Of a stretch of DNA of 64,000 nucleotides, positions 34,948-43,605 are shown in pieces (position 1 is the stretch's first letter; each line of letters starts with the position of its first letter). Location: contig CAVXHQ010000003.1 in assembly GCA_963761735.1 (NCBI GenBank), positions 930,001 through 994,000 on the forward strand, in the 5' to 3' direction. Both the position numbers and the translations under genes were made by a program. The notes under the pieces were generated by a model. It was not told the origin of the DNA. It did not search any database and saw only the letters and a program-made list of their open reading frames with translations. The stretch comes from CAVXHQ01 sp963761735. GTDB lineage: Bacteria > Pseudomonadota > Alphaproteobacteria > Rhodobacterales > Rhodobacteraceae.

Positions 34948-36461
34948 CGCAGGATCAGGCTCTGCCCGGTCATTTCGGGCGGCTGATCGAGGCCCATCAG
35001 GTCAAGCAGCGTTGGCGCCAGATCGGCGAGCCGACCGTCGCGCAGCGTCGCCCCCGCAGGCCCGCCCGTCAGCATGACCGGCACGGGGTTCAGCGTGTGG
35101 GCGGTATGCGGATTGCCGGTCTCGGGGTCGATCATCACCTCGCAGTTACCGTGGTCGGCGGTGACGATCATCGCACCCCCTGCCGCCTGCAGCGCCCGGA
35201 CGACGCGTTTCAGCCCGGCATCCACCGCGGCGCAGGCGGCAATCGCCGCGTCCAGATCGCCGGTGTGGCCGACCATGTCGGGGTTGGCATAATTCGTGAC
35301 GATCAGATCGAAACCGGCCTCGATGGCGCCGACGAAGGCGTCTGTCACCTCGGCGCAGGACATTTCGGGTTGCAGATCATAGGTCGCGACCTTGGGCGAT
35401 TGCGGCATCCTGCGCTCTTCGCCCTCTTCGGGCGCTTCCTTGCCGCCGTTGAGAAAGAAGGTGACGTGGGGATATTTCTCGGTTTCGGCAAGACGGAACT
35501 GCCACAATCCGTGATGCGCGACCCATTCGCCAAGGGTGTTGGCGATCTGCCGCTTGGGGAACACGGAGGGGAACCAGGCGTTGTGGCGATCGGAGTACTC
35601 GACCATGCCGAGGCGCGCGGCAAGATCGGGCATCCGGCGGGCAAAGCCATCGAAATCGGGATCGGCGATGGCGGCAAGGATCTCGCGCGCCCGGTCGGCG
35701 CGGAAATTCAGGCAAAACAACCCGTCGCCCGGCGCAAACCCACCGTAGTCGCCGATCACCGTGGCCGGAATGAACTCATCCGTCTTGTGGTCCGCGCTGG
35801 CCTGTTCGATGGCCGCTTTGGCCGTCTCGGCGCGCGGTCCCCTGCCCCGCACCATGGCGTCAAAGGCGGTCTCGACCCGCTCCCACCGGTTGTCTCGGTC
35901 CATCGCGTAATAGCGGCCGGTGACGGTTACGATGTGCGCCGTATCGGGCAGATCGGCCTGCAATGCGGCGATAAACCCCGCCGCCGATCCCGGTGCGACG
36001 TCGCGCCCGTCGGTGATCGCGTGGATGCGGACCGGCACGCCCGCGTTGGCGATGATTCGTGCGCTGTGCGCCAGATGCGCCAGATGCCCGTGCACGCCGC
36101 CGTCCGACACCACGCCCATCAGATGCGCCGTACCGCCGGTCTCCTGCAGCTTTGCGATGAACGCACCGATGCCTTCGGTCTCGCCGAAACTGCCCTCTTC
36201 GATGGCAAGGTCGATCTGGCCGAGATCCATCGCCACCACGCGCCCGGCGCCGATGTTGGTGTGCCCGACTTCCGAGTTGCCCATTTGCCCGGTCGGCAGG
36301 CCCACGTCCGGCCCGTGGGTGATCAACGTCGCATGCGGGCCTGCGTCCCACAGCGCATCGACCGTCGGCGTTTTCGCCAGCAGGGGCGCGTTGCCTGTCC
36401 GGCTTTCGCTCAGACCCCAGCCATCGAGGATGCACAATACAACAGGTCCGCGCTTCGCCAT
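34944..36461 (-). CDS. gpmI: 2,3-bisphosphoglycerate-independent phosphoglycerate mutase
   Basis: A 505-residue manganese-dependent alkaline-phosphatase-fold enzyme that interconverts 3- and 2-phosphoglycerate in glycolysis and gluconeogenesis. ILDGWGLSE holds the metal-binding D13, and GNSEVGHTNIGAGR holds the phosphorylated serine S63. HAITDGRDV, NFRADRAR and the late TNYANPDMVGHTGD and VTADHGNCE motifs complete both metal sites. The chosen start, MAKRGP at 36461, is six bases after GGAGG. Two upstream ATGs are too close to or beyond the ribosome site. The four-base overlap with envC is a common arrangement in Rhodobacterales. Confidence 0.95.
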   Translation of the reverse strand: MAKRGPVVLCILDGWGLSESRTGNAPLLAKTPTVDALWDAGPHATLITHGPDVGLPTGQMGNSEVGHTNIGAGRVVAMDLGQIDLAIEEGSFGETEGIGAFIAKLQETGGTAHLMGVVSDGGVHGHLAHLAHSARIIANAGVPVRIHAITDGRDVAPGSAAGFIAALQADLPDTAHIVTVTGRYYAMDRDNRWERVETAFDAMVRGRGPRAETAKAAIEQASADHKTDEFIPATVIGDYGGFAPGDGLFCLNFRADRAREILAAIADPDFDGFARRMPDLAARLGMVEYSDRHNAWFPSVFPKRQIANTLGEWVAHHGLWQFRLAETEKYPHVTFFLNGGKEAPEEGEERRMPQSPKVATYDLQPEMSCAEVTDAFVGAIEAGFDLIVTNYANPDMVGHTGDLDAAIAACAAVDAGLKRVVRALQAAGGAMIVTADHGNCEVMIDPETGNPHTAHTLNPVPVMLTGGPAGATLRDGRLADLAPTLLDLMGLDQPPEMTGQSLILR

Positions 36462-36530
36462 CGTCATCCTCCGGGGTGCCTTGCGGTCGCTATATCCCAC
36501 CGCGGGGGCTTACAAAACTGCCGCCCGCCT

Positions 36531-36562
36531 TTTTCTTGCTGCAAAAACTCCCGCCGGAGGCC
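36531..36562 (+). repeat. Short dispersed intergenic repeat, copy 1
   Basis: TTTTTCTTGCTGCAAAAACT followed by CCCGCCGGAGGC. A related copy is at 49308-49338 (CATCCTGCCTCAAATATCCC, then CGCCGGAGGC). Short elements of this shape occur between genes in many Rhodobacteraceae. Their role is not known to me. Confidence 0.5.
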
Positions 36563-36584
36563 CTTTTGGCCCCGGATCCGCCGT

Positions 36585-36656
36585 GCATCACGCACGATGT
36601 TAAGGCGCGCTTCACGCACGATCTTACGCCGCGCATCACGCACGATGATACGGCCC
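36585..36656 (+). repeat. Three tandem 24-base copies of the rlmH 3' end
   Basis: Three adjacent 24-base units share GC(A/T)TCACGCACGAT: 36585-36608, 36609-36632 and 36633-36656. The third covers the last codons and stop of rlmH (on the minus strand GGPYHRA-stop). The other two lie past the stop, so they are tandem duplications of the gene end. Each copy re-creates an in-frame TGA. Confidence 0.8.
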
Positions 36657-37103
36657 GCCCGCGAGGATCGACGCCGCCCGGTAGAGCTGCTCGGCCAGCA
36701 TCACCCGGACGAGCATGTGCGGCCAGACCATCGCACCAAAACTGAGGCTGGCGTCCGCCGTGCCGCGCAGATCCGCGTCGATGCCGTCCGCCCCGCCGAT
36801 CACGAAGGCGACGTCGCGCCCGCGATCGCGCCAATCGCCGAGGCGGCGGGCAAATTCGGGCGAGGCCATCGCCTCACCCCGCTCGTCGAGCGTGCAGACC
36901 AGCGCGCCCTTCGGGACGGCGCGTGCCAGCAGCGGGGCCTCGCCCGCCATGCCGCCGCCCTTTCGGTCCTCGACCTCGACGACCTGCGCCGGGCCAAGGC
37001 CCAGGGCCCGCCCGGTGCGGTCGAATCGCGCCAGATAATCGTCGATGAGCGCCTTTTCCGGGCCCGCCCGAAGGCGGCCCACGGCACAGATCGTCACCTT
37101 CAC
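36636..37103 (-). CDS. rlmH: 23S rRNA (pseudouridine1915-N3)-methyltransferase
   Basis: A 155-residue SPOUT-class methyltransferase that methylates pseudouridine 1915 in helix 69 of 23S rRNA on assembled 70S ribosomes. The start MKVTICAVGRLRAGPEKALIDDYLARF, VIGGADGID in the knot region and the C-terminal HMLVRVMLAEQLYRA...GGPYHRA are the family signature. Length is exactly as expected. It follows rsfS by 15 bases in a ribosome-related gene pair. The end is duplicated in tandem downstream. Confidence 0.96.
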   Translation of the reverse strand: MKVTICAVGRLRAGPEKALIDDYLARFDRTGRALGLGPAQVVEVEDRKGGGMAGEAPLLARAVPKGALVCTLDERGEAMASPEFARRLGDWRDRGRDVAFVIGGADGIDADLRGTADASLSFGAMVWPHMLVRVMLAEQLYRAASILAGGPYHRA

Positions 37104-37118
37104 GGACGGCTGCCCGAA

Positions 37119-37538
37119 TTAATGCGAGGTCTCGGGCGACGTATCCGTCACCGCATCCATCGTACCGGCGGACCGATCCGGATCGCGGTGCGCGGCATTC
37201 GGCGCCCACATCTTTTCAAGCTGATAGAATTCGCGCACCTCGGGCCGGAAGATATGGACGATGATATCGCCCGCATCGACAAGAACCCAGTCGCCCGTTT
37301 CGCGTCCTTCGACCTTGGCGATGACGCCGCAGTCGGATTTAAGCCGTTCACACAGCTTTTCGGCGATCGACGTGACCTGACGGGACGACCGTCCGGTACA
37401 GATCAGCATCCAGTCGCCCATTTCCGACTTGCCCTTGAGCGAGATCTTCACGATCTCTTCGGCCTTGTCGGTGTCGAGGGATGCCATCGCCACATCGAGA
37501 AGATCGTCGGACGTGGCCGACACTGCAGAAGCGGTCAT
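37119..37538 (-). CDS. rsfS: Ribosomal silencing factor RsfS
   Basis: A 139-residue protein of the RsfS/Iojap family. It binds uL14 on the large subunit and blocks joining of the small subunit under nutrient limitation. The family block GDWMLICTGRSSRQVTSIAEKL and VEGRETGDWVLVDAGDIIVHIFRPEVREFYQLEKMW is complete. The start MTASAVSA at 37538 agrees with related proteins. The frame is open for a further 59 residues upstream without similarity. It is transcribed together with rlmH. The C-terminal 20 residues after KMW are a variable tail. Confidence 0.93.
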   Translation of the reverse strand: MTASAVSATSDDLLDVAMASLDTDKAEEIVKISLKGKSEMGDWMLICTGRSSRQVTSIAEKLCERLKSDCGVIAKVEGRETGDWVLVDAGDIIVHIFRPEVREFYQLEKMWAPNAAHRDPDRSAGTMDAVTDTSPETSH

Positions 37539-37850
37539 GGCAGCGGTGCCGTGACGCGCGGCGGTGGACGAACCCACCGTTTGAAAACCAGACAGAACAT
37601 CAGCCTCCTGAGCTGCGCCGATAACGGCCCCGGCGCCGGACCTGAGTGTAAGGTACGCCCGCACGCCGCACATTTCAACGCCCGCCGTGGCACGAGGCGC
37701 GCAGGGTCGGCACATTTGTGCCGCAGGGGCGGCGGCGACGCAGCGTAAAAGGCTGGACTGCCGCCCCGAAGATGGCGGTCAAAGTTGACACGGGCGCCGT
37801 GGCACCGCAATTCGGACGGATATTCTGCCGCCACGCGCAAAGGAAACGCC

Positions 37851-38627
37851 ATGTCCAACACTGCCCTCATCACCGGCGCCTCGTCGGGCATCGGCGCCGA
37901 ATTCGCCCGGTTGCACGCCCGCAAGGGCGGCGATCTGATCCTGACCGCCCGCCGCCGGGATGCCCTCGACGCCCTCAAGGCCGAGGTCGAGGCAGAGCAC
38001 GGTGTCATCGCCCATGTCATCGACCTCGATCTGGGGGCGCAGGGCGGTGCCGAGGCGCTGGTGGCGGCGGTGGACAAAATCGGCGTGCCGGTCGACGTCC
38101 TGATCAACAACGCGGGTTTCGGCGGTCACGGACTGCACACCGAGCGTGATCTCGCCGCCGAAATGGCGATGATCGACCTTAACGTGAAGGCGCTGGTGAC
38201 GCTGACCCATGCGTTCGGCGCGCGGATGGCGGCGGCGGGGGCCGGAAGGATCCTGAACGTGGGCTCCACCGCCGGGTTCATGCCGGGGCCGTACCAGGCG
38301 GTGTATTTCGCGACCAAGGCCTTCGTGAATTCGTTTTCCCAGGCCGTCGACCACGAGTTGCGCGATCGCGGCGTCACCTGCACCGTCCTCGCGCCCGGCT
38401 ATGTCGAAACGGAATTCGCCAAGACCGCCGACCTCGAGGGCACCGGCCTCGTGAAGGGCGGCGGGGCGACGGCGGCGAGTGTTGCAAAGATTGGATACGA
38501 GGCGATGCGGCGCGGTGAACTCGTCGTGATCAACGAGACGGGGCTGAGCATCATGTTGCAATGGCTGATCCCGCTGATGCCGCGCCGGACGGTTCTGAAA
38601 CTGGTGGCCAAGATGCAAAAGAAGTAG
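37851..38627 (+). CDS. SDR family oxidoreductase
   Basis: A 258-residue short-chain dehydrogenase/reductase of the classical type. The nucleotide-binding motif is TGASSGIG (about 8-15), NNAG follows at about 88-91, and the catalytic Tyr and Lys are in YFATKAF, with the Ser in NVGSTAGF. The C-terminal hydrophobic stretch (LSIMLQWLIPLMPRRTVLKLVAKMQ) is typical of DltE/YqjQ-like SDRs and may associate with the membrane. ATG at 37851 follows AAAGGAAA. The arginine-containing TARRR after beta2 suggests NADPH. Substrate unknown. Confidence 0.88.
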   Translation: MSNTALITGASSGIGAEFARLHARKGGDLILTARRRDALDALKAEVEAEHGVIAHVIDLDLGAQGGAEALVAAVDKIGVPVDVLINNAGFGGHGLHTERDLAAEMAMIDLNVKALVTLTHAFGARMAAAGAGRILNVGSTAGFMPGPYQAVYFATKAFVNSFSQAVDHELRDRGVTCTVLAPGYVETEFAKTADLEGTGLVKGGGATAASVAKIGYEAMRRGELVVINETGLSIMLQWLIPLMPRRTVLKLVAKMQKK

Positions 38628-38835
38628 CGGATTGCCGGGACGCGCAGCGGGCGCTAGGCTGCGCGCATCCGATCCGCGCGTGAAAAAAGGAGGCCGGCGA
38701 TGCATCTGCGAACCTTCGGCCCCGATTGTGCCCCGCATGACGTCGTGCGGGGCTGACGCGGGAGCACATTCCGGTCCGCCCTTTCCCGCCTTTGCGGCAC
38801 CATCCGCGCGCCGCCGGAACCGGACCTTGCCTTAC

Positions 38836-40380
38836 ATGAGCCTTCTGACAACCCGCGACCTGTCCCTGACCCTGCTCGAACCGCTGTTCGGCGGCCTCGA
38901 CCTGACCATCGGCAAGGGCGACCGTATCGGCCTCGTTGCCGCAAACGGGCGGGGCAAATCATCGCTCTTGCGGCTGCTGACAGGTGAGACCGAGGCAACG
39001 TCCGGCGAGGTAACCCGCGCGCGGGGCCTGAAAATCGGGCATCTGAGCCAGAATATTCCCGACGATCTGCTGGCCCTGCCGTTGCAGGCCGCCGTCCTGA
39101 CCGGGCTGACGCCGGACGAGGCGGAGTACGAGAGCTGGCGGGCGGATATCGCGCTCGACGATCTGGCGATCCCGGCAGAGCACCGCGCGGTGCCGATGGA
39201 CGCGTTGTCGGGCGGCTGGCAGCGGCTTGCGATGCTGGCGCGGGCCTGGGTTGCGGCGCCGGACATCTTGTTGATGGACGAGCCGACGAACCATCTGGAT
39301 CTGTCGCGCATCGCCCTGCTGGAACAATGGATCGCCGCCCTGCCGCGGGATTTTCCACTGTTGATTGCCAGCCACGACAGGGCGTTCCTCGATGCCGTGA
39401 CGAACCGGACGCTGTTTCTGCGGGCCGAGAATTCGCGCCTGTTTCCCGTCGCCTACAGCGATGCGCGGATCGCCCTCGAAGAGGTGGACGCCGCCGATGC
39501 GAGGCGATTCGAAAACGACATGAACAAGGCAACGCAACTGCGAAAGCAGGCGGCGAAACTGAAGAATATCGGCATCAACTCGGGCTCGGACCTGCTGATC
39601 ACCAAGACCAAGCAACTCAAGGACCGCGCGGAACGGCTGGAGGCGGCGGCAAAGCCCGCACATGCGGAAAAATCGGCAGGCGCGATCCGGCTGGTGAATG
39701 CGGGCACCCACGCCAAGGCGCTTGTCTCGGTCGAGGATACGGTGATCGCGACGCCGGACGGACGCGCGCTGTTCCGGACCGGGGCGAAATGGATCGAACG
39801 GGGCGACCGTGTCGTTTTACTGGGGCCGAACGGTGCCGGCAAGACGACGTTTCTCGCGCGAATCCTGGCGGCGTTTGCCGGTGGCGACGATGCCGTGCGG
39901 GCCACGCCGACGGCTGTCCTCGGTGCCTCGGATCAGGGGCTTGCGCAGCTGAACGCCTATCCGACGCCGTGGGAAACGGTGACCGCACCGTTCGATGTGG
40001 GCGACACCCGCGCGCGGTCCCTGCTGGCGGGCGTCGGCCTGCGCGTCGATCAGCAGACCGGGCCCGTGTCGGCGCTGTCGGGGGGGCAAAAGGCGCGGCT
40101 GGCGATGCTTGTCCTGCGGCTGACGCGGCCGAATTTCTACATCCTCGACGAGCCGACCAACCACCTCGATATCGAAGGGCAGGAAATGCTCGAGGACGCG
40201 TTGCTGTCGCAGGGCGCGACATGTCTGCTGGTCAGTCACGACCGCAGTTTCGTGCGCGCCTCGGGGACGCGGTTCTGGCGGATCGTGTCGGGGCCCGCGG
40301 GGTCGACCCGGGGCGGGACACTGGCCGAGGTCGACGATCCCGAAGGGTTTTTCGCCGATGCGGAGAGCCTCGCAGGCTGA
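38836..40380 (+). CDS. ABC-F family ATPase
   Basis: A 514-residue soluble twin-cassette ATPase without membrane segments, the ABC-F architecture of ribosome-associated translation factors. The first cassette has Walker A AANGRGKSS, signature LSGGWQRLAM and Walker B ILLMDEPTNHLD. The second has GPNGAGKTTF, LSGGQKARLAM and YILDEPTNHLDIEG. The linker contains a basic helix pair (NKATQLRKQAAKLKN). Start at the MSLLTTRDL methionine, since the upstream open frame is low-complexity. The subclass (Uup, EttA, resistance-type) cannot be set from the sequence alone. Confidence 0.88.
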   Translation: MSLLTTRDLSLTLLEPLFGGLDLTIGKGDRIGLVAANGRGKSSLLRLLTGETEATSGEVTRARGLKIGHLSQNIPDDLLALPLQAAVLTGLTPDEAEYESWRADIALDDLAIPAEHRAVPMDALSGGWQRLAMLARAWVAAPDILLMDEPTNHLDLSRIALLEQWIAALPRDFPLLIASHDRAFLDAVTNRTLFLRAENSRLFPVAYSDARIALEEVDAADARRFENDMNKATQLRKQAAKLKNIGINSGSDLLITKTKQLKDRAERLEAAAKPAHAEKSAGAIRLVNAGTHAKALVSVEDTVIATPDGRALFRTGAKWIERGDRVVLLGPNGAGKTTFLARILAAFAGGDDAVRATPTAVLGASDQGLAQLNAYPTPWETVTAPFDVGDTRARSLLAGVGLRVDQQTGPVSALSGGQKARLAMLVLRLTRPNFYILDEPTNHLDIEGQEMLEDALLSQGATCLLVSHDRSFVRASGTRFWRIVSGPAGSTRGGTLAEVDDPEGFFADAESLAG

Positions 40381-40413
40381 CGGTCGGCGAACGTTTTCGA
40401 AATGATGCCGAAA

Positions 40414-40442
40414 CGGAAAACGCCCCGGCACGTGGCCGGAGC
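40414..40442 (-). terminator. Terminator between the convergent ABC-F and DJ-1/PfpI genes
   Basis: On the minus strand, an 8-base-pair stem GCTCCGGC/GCCGGGGC closes the loop CACGT and is followed by GTTTTCC. It lies about 40-60 bases past both stops, so it can serve the minus-strand PfpI gene and perhaps partly the plus-strand gene. Confidence 0.6.
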
Positions 40443-40478
40443 ATTCCTTGTTTCGTGTGAGTGGCGGTCTTGGAGAAA

Positions 40479-41039
40479 TCAGGCGGCGCTGCGCCGGTGG
40501 CGGCCTTCCTCGACCTCCTCGACGATCTTGGCGCAGAATGCCTCCAGATCCTCGGGGCTGCGCGAGGTGATCAGCGCGGCGTCGGTCACGACCGCCTCGT
40601 CGTGCCAGATCGCACCGGCGTTCTCGAGGTCCTTGCGGATCGAGTTGTAGGACGTCACGTTGCGATCCTTCAGCACGTCCGCCTCGACCAGCAGCCACGG
40701 CGCATGGCAGATCGCCGCCAGCGTCTTGCCGCTTTCGAAGAATTCGGCAACGAATTTCACCGCTGCGGCGTCGGTGCGCAGGATGTCGGGGTTGATCTGA
40801 CCGCCCGGAATGACCAGCGCGTCAAAATCCGCGACTTTCGCGTCGCCGACGAGCATGTCGACATCGACGCTCTCGCCCCAGTTACCGTCTTTCCAGCCTT
40901 TGATCTGGCCGGTCTTGATCGAGATCACGGTGATCTCGGCGCCTTCGTCGGCGAGGGTTTTTTTGGGCACCATCAGTTCCGATTGCTCGAAACCGTCGGT
41001 GGAGAGAATGGCGATCTTTGCGTTTTCGATGCGGGGCAT
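40479..41039 (-). CDS. DJ-1/PfpI family protein
   Basis: A 186-residue type 1 glutamine-amidotransferase-fold protein of the PfpI/YhbO group. The nucleophile elbow cysteine is C111 in AAICHAPWLL with adjacent H112, and the supporting glutamate is E18 in GFEQSEL. Length and the IPGGQINPD motif fit PfpI endopeptidase/deglycase-type proteins, which act in stress protection. The exact reaction (protease, deglycase or chaperone) is disputed for the family. A rho-independent terminator follows. Confidence 0.9.
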   Translation of the reverse strand: MPRIENAKIAILSTDGFEQSELMVPKKTLADEGAEITVISIKTGQIKGWKDGNWGESVDVDMLVGDAKVADFDALVIPGGQINPDILRTDAAAVKFVAEFFESGKTLAAICHAPWLLVEADVLKDRNVTSYNSIRKDLENAGAIWHDEAVVTDAALITSRSPEDLEAFCAKIVEEVEEGRHRRSAA

Positions 41040-41193
41040 GAAATGCTCCTTTCTGTTGATGACCAGCGCGGGCCGTACGTGTTCCGCAAGATGCGAACCG
41101 CCAAAGCTCCGGCGCCTGTTGTGGTCTCAACCGCGCGTCCCGGGAAATGGTTCCGCGCGGGTTTGCACCGGTTGCGACACCGTCTTTGCACCG

Positions 41194-42546
41194 TCAGTCC
41201 GGCGTCTTGGCAAGGGCGTTGCGCTCGGGTCTCTGCATCTCGACCGGTTCGACGATCTTTACCTCGCGCTGCGGGTACGGTATCGAAAAGCCGTTGTCCT
41301 TGAACGCATCCCACAGCGCCAGATAGACGTTGCCGCGGATGTTGGTGAGGCCGCCGGTCGGATCGCTGATCCAGAACCGCAGGATGTAGTCCACGCTGCT
41401 GTCGCCGAAACCGACGATGTGACAGACCGTGGGGCGCGATTTCAGCACACGTTCGACGCTGCCCGCCGCCGCAATCGCCACCTTGCGGACATCGTGGGGG
41501 TTGTCGCGGTACGAGGTGCCGAAATAGATGTCGAGGCGGACGAATTCGTTGGAATGCGACCAGTTCACCACCTGTCCGGTGATCAGATCCTCGTTCGGGA
41601 TCAGGTATTCCTTGCCGTCGCGGGTGACGACGGACACATAGCGCGCGCCCAGCGAGTTGATCCAGCCGAAGGTATCGCCAAGCGAGATCACGTCGCCCGG
41701 CTTGATCGATTTGTCGAGCAGGATGATCACCCCGGACACCAGGTTGGACACCACCTTTTGCAGGCCGAAACCAAGACCGACGCCAATCGCGCCGGACAGC
41801 ACCGCAAGGCCGGTCAGGTCGATGCCGACGGTGCGCACGCCCATGAAGAAGGCGATGCCGTACAGGGAAATCTGGATTCCCTTGACCGCGAGAACCTGCA
41901 TCGACGGGCTGATGTCGTCGTTTTTGCGGATGCGCGCGGCACTCGTGGTGCTGACCAGGCGGGCGGCCGTGAACAGGACGCCGATGACCACCAGCGCCGT
42001 GATCAGATCGAGGAGCGACAGACGGAAGTCGCCCACGCGCAGCGCCAGGCCCTCGAGAAATTCGGAAACCTCGTCCGCGACGTTCAGGAAATACAGCGTC
42101 GCATAGATCCACAGGCCCCAGGTCACCATCCGCCGCATGAAGCGGTTGCGCACGAGACGTGCGGCAAAGGCGACGCCGACCCAGACGATCGCCAGCGTCG
42201 CCGCCAGTCCGATCAGATAGGACCGCGACGGCCAGGTGACGTTCTGCATGACAAGGTACACGGCCCCCGCCATGAGAGCGAACCACATCAGGCCCAGCCG
42301 CCGCCTGACCTGAACGACGACGCGCAGTTTCCATTTCGCCCAGCCCGATTGCCGGCGGACCCAGTTCTGCAGCACCTGCCCCGAGACGCGGTGCAGCAGC
42401 CATGCCAGCACCGCGAGACCGACTATGATCAGGATCTGGTTCTGCCGCCACCCCGGTGTGAGGATGCTCTGCACGATATTCAGCGCGTTCGCGATCAGGG
42501 CCTGAAACGCTAAGAAGAAATGGCCGAGCGGGTCGTTCTGAGGCAT
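41194..42546 (-). CDS. Mechanosensitive ion channel family protein (MscS type)
   Basis: A 450-residue inner-membrane channel. About five hydrophobic helices cover residues 10-230. The pore helix and MscS core are recognised by LAVLSGAIGVGLGFGLQKVVSNLVSGVIIL, followed by the beta domain DVISLGDTFGWINSLGARYVSVVTRDGKEYLIPNED. The C-terminal cytoplasmic vestibule is complete. MscS-type channels release osmolytes during hypo-osmotic shock. The N-terminal extra helices place it among larger MscS paralogues (YbdG/YnaI size class). Start at MPQND. The upstream frame is not conserved. Confidence 0.9.
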   Translation of the reverse strand: MPQNDPLGHFFLAFQALIANALNIVQSILTPGWRQNQILIIVGLAVLAWLLHRVSGQVLQNWVRRQSGWAKWKLRVVVQVRRRLGLMWFALMAGAVYLVMQNVTWPSRSYLIGLAATLAIVWVGVAFAARLVRNRFMRRMVTWGLWIYATLYFLNVADEVSEFLEGLALRVGDFRLSLLDLITALVVIGVLFTAARLVSTTSAARIRKNDDISPSMQVLAVKGIQISLYGIAFFMGVRTVGIDLTGLAVLSGAIGVGLGFGLQKVVSNLVSGVIILLDKSIKPGDVISLGDTFGWINSLGARYVSVVTRDGKEYLIPNEDLITGQVVNWSHSNEFVRLDIYFGTSYRDNPHDVRKVAIAAAGSVERVLKSRPTVCHIVGFGDSSVDYILRFWISDPTGGLTNIRGNVYLALWDAFKDNGFSIPYPQREVKIVEPVEMQRPERNALAKTPD

Positions 42547-42689
42547 TCTGACGGGGTCCTTTGGCCTTGGTCGCACTGTGGCGCGGCGGTCAGCGGGGGG
42601 CAAGGCGGCGATGGTTTTCAGGACATGCCGACCCGCCTCATCTGCAGGATGTATGTCGGTCTGCGGTGGCGCCGGTCAGCGCGCGGGCC

Positions 42690-43292
42690 CTAGTCGAGGA
42701 CAAAGGCCACTTCGTTTCGGCGCATCCACGGCGCGGTCATCGGATCGTCGAAATACTGCAGGATCGGCGCGCCGGTGATCGTCAGATCGTTCGCCGCGGC
42801 GATGGCGCGCAGGGCGGCCTCGTTCTCGGCCAGTTTCGCCCCGGTCGCAAAGCCCGAGAACGTACGGACCAGATGCCGCTCGGCGCGACGGTCGACAAAT
42901 CTGACGGCGGCGCTGTCGGGGGCGGGCAGGGTGTCGCGGGTATAGTCACGGGGCATCATGAAGGTGACGGTCCAGGTATCGCCGGCGGCATCCTGGCGTT
43001 GTGTCACCGGGCTTGTCATGCTGATCGAGGCGTTCGTATCGTTACCGCCGAAGATGAACCCCGCAAGCTCGCGGAACCCGGTGCCGAGGGCGGCGGACCG
43101 GTCGCCCCGCACCGTAACCTCGGCCAGCAAATAGGGCGCATAGGCGCGCACCTCGACAGCCTCGGTGATCTGGCGCTCGACGGTATAGTTCGGAGTCTCA
43201 TTGCCGCGATAAACACCCTGCGCCGTCGCCAGAGACCCGGACATTCCCGCGCCCGCCGCCAGCGTCATGATCCGTGCCAGTACATTCGCCAT
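42690..43292 (-). CDS. SOUL family heme-binding protein
   Basis: A 200-residue protein with a predicted signal peptide or anchor (VLARIMTLAAGAGMSGSLATAQG) followed by a SOUL domain. ETPNYTVERQITEAVEVRAYAPYLLAEVTV, ISMTSPVTQ, WTVTFMMPRDY and the late VRTFSGFA segment are typical. SOUL/HBP proteins bind heme or porphyrins, although bacterial members are poorly characterised. It is a single gene divergent from leuC. No heme-ligand histidine can be pointed out with confidence. Confidence 0.88.
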   Translation of the reverse strand: MANVLARIMTLAAGAGMSGSLATAQGVYRGNETPNYTVERQITEAVEVRAYAPYLLAEVTVRGDRSAALGTGFRELAGFIFGGNDTNASISMTSPVTQRQDAAGDTWTVTFMMPRDYTRDTLPAPDSAAVRFVDRRAERHLVRTFSGFATGAKLAENEAALRAIAAANDLTITGAPILQYFDDPMTAPWMRRNEVAFVLD

Positions 43293-43605
43293 GCCGCTCC
43301 CTCCATCTCGACGGGACAGATAGCGTCGTGGCCTGCCGCGCCAAGGGCAAATTGCGCGCGGGCCGCGGCGCCCGATCAGCGGCCTTGCGAGAGGGGCCGC
43401 AAATGATGTATCCGGACGCGATGTGGACCCCTGTCGTCATGGATGATCGTTCGCGCCTGCCCTGGCGGTTCTTTGGTGCGCGCTGCACCATTCTCGCCCA
43501 CCTATGACGCCCCGGTGGCGGCCCCGCGCCGCCAAGACGCGCCGCCGCAGCTGATCCGGCGCCGTCACCGATATTCCTTCACCTTCATCACGGGAGAGGA
43601 CCATC
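43293..43605 (+). other. leuC upstream region
   Basis: About 310 bases between the divergent SOUL gene and leuC. It contains a perfect hairpin TGGTGC-GCGCT-GCACCA at 43474-43490 followed by TTCTC. No leucine-rich leader peptide, typical of enteric leu attenuation, is visible in any plus-strand frame. No supported gene. Confidence 0.4.

Noticed and set aside
35097..37748. 883-residue plus-strand open frame across gpmI, rlmH and rsfS
   Set aside because: Antisense shadow spanning three clear genes; no recognisable domain.
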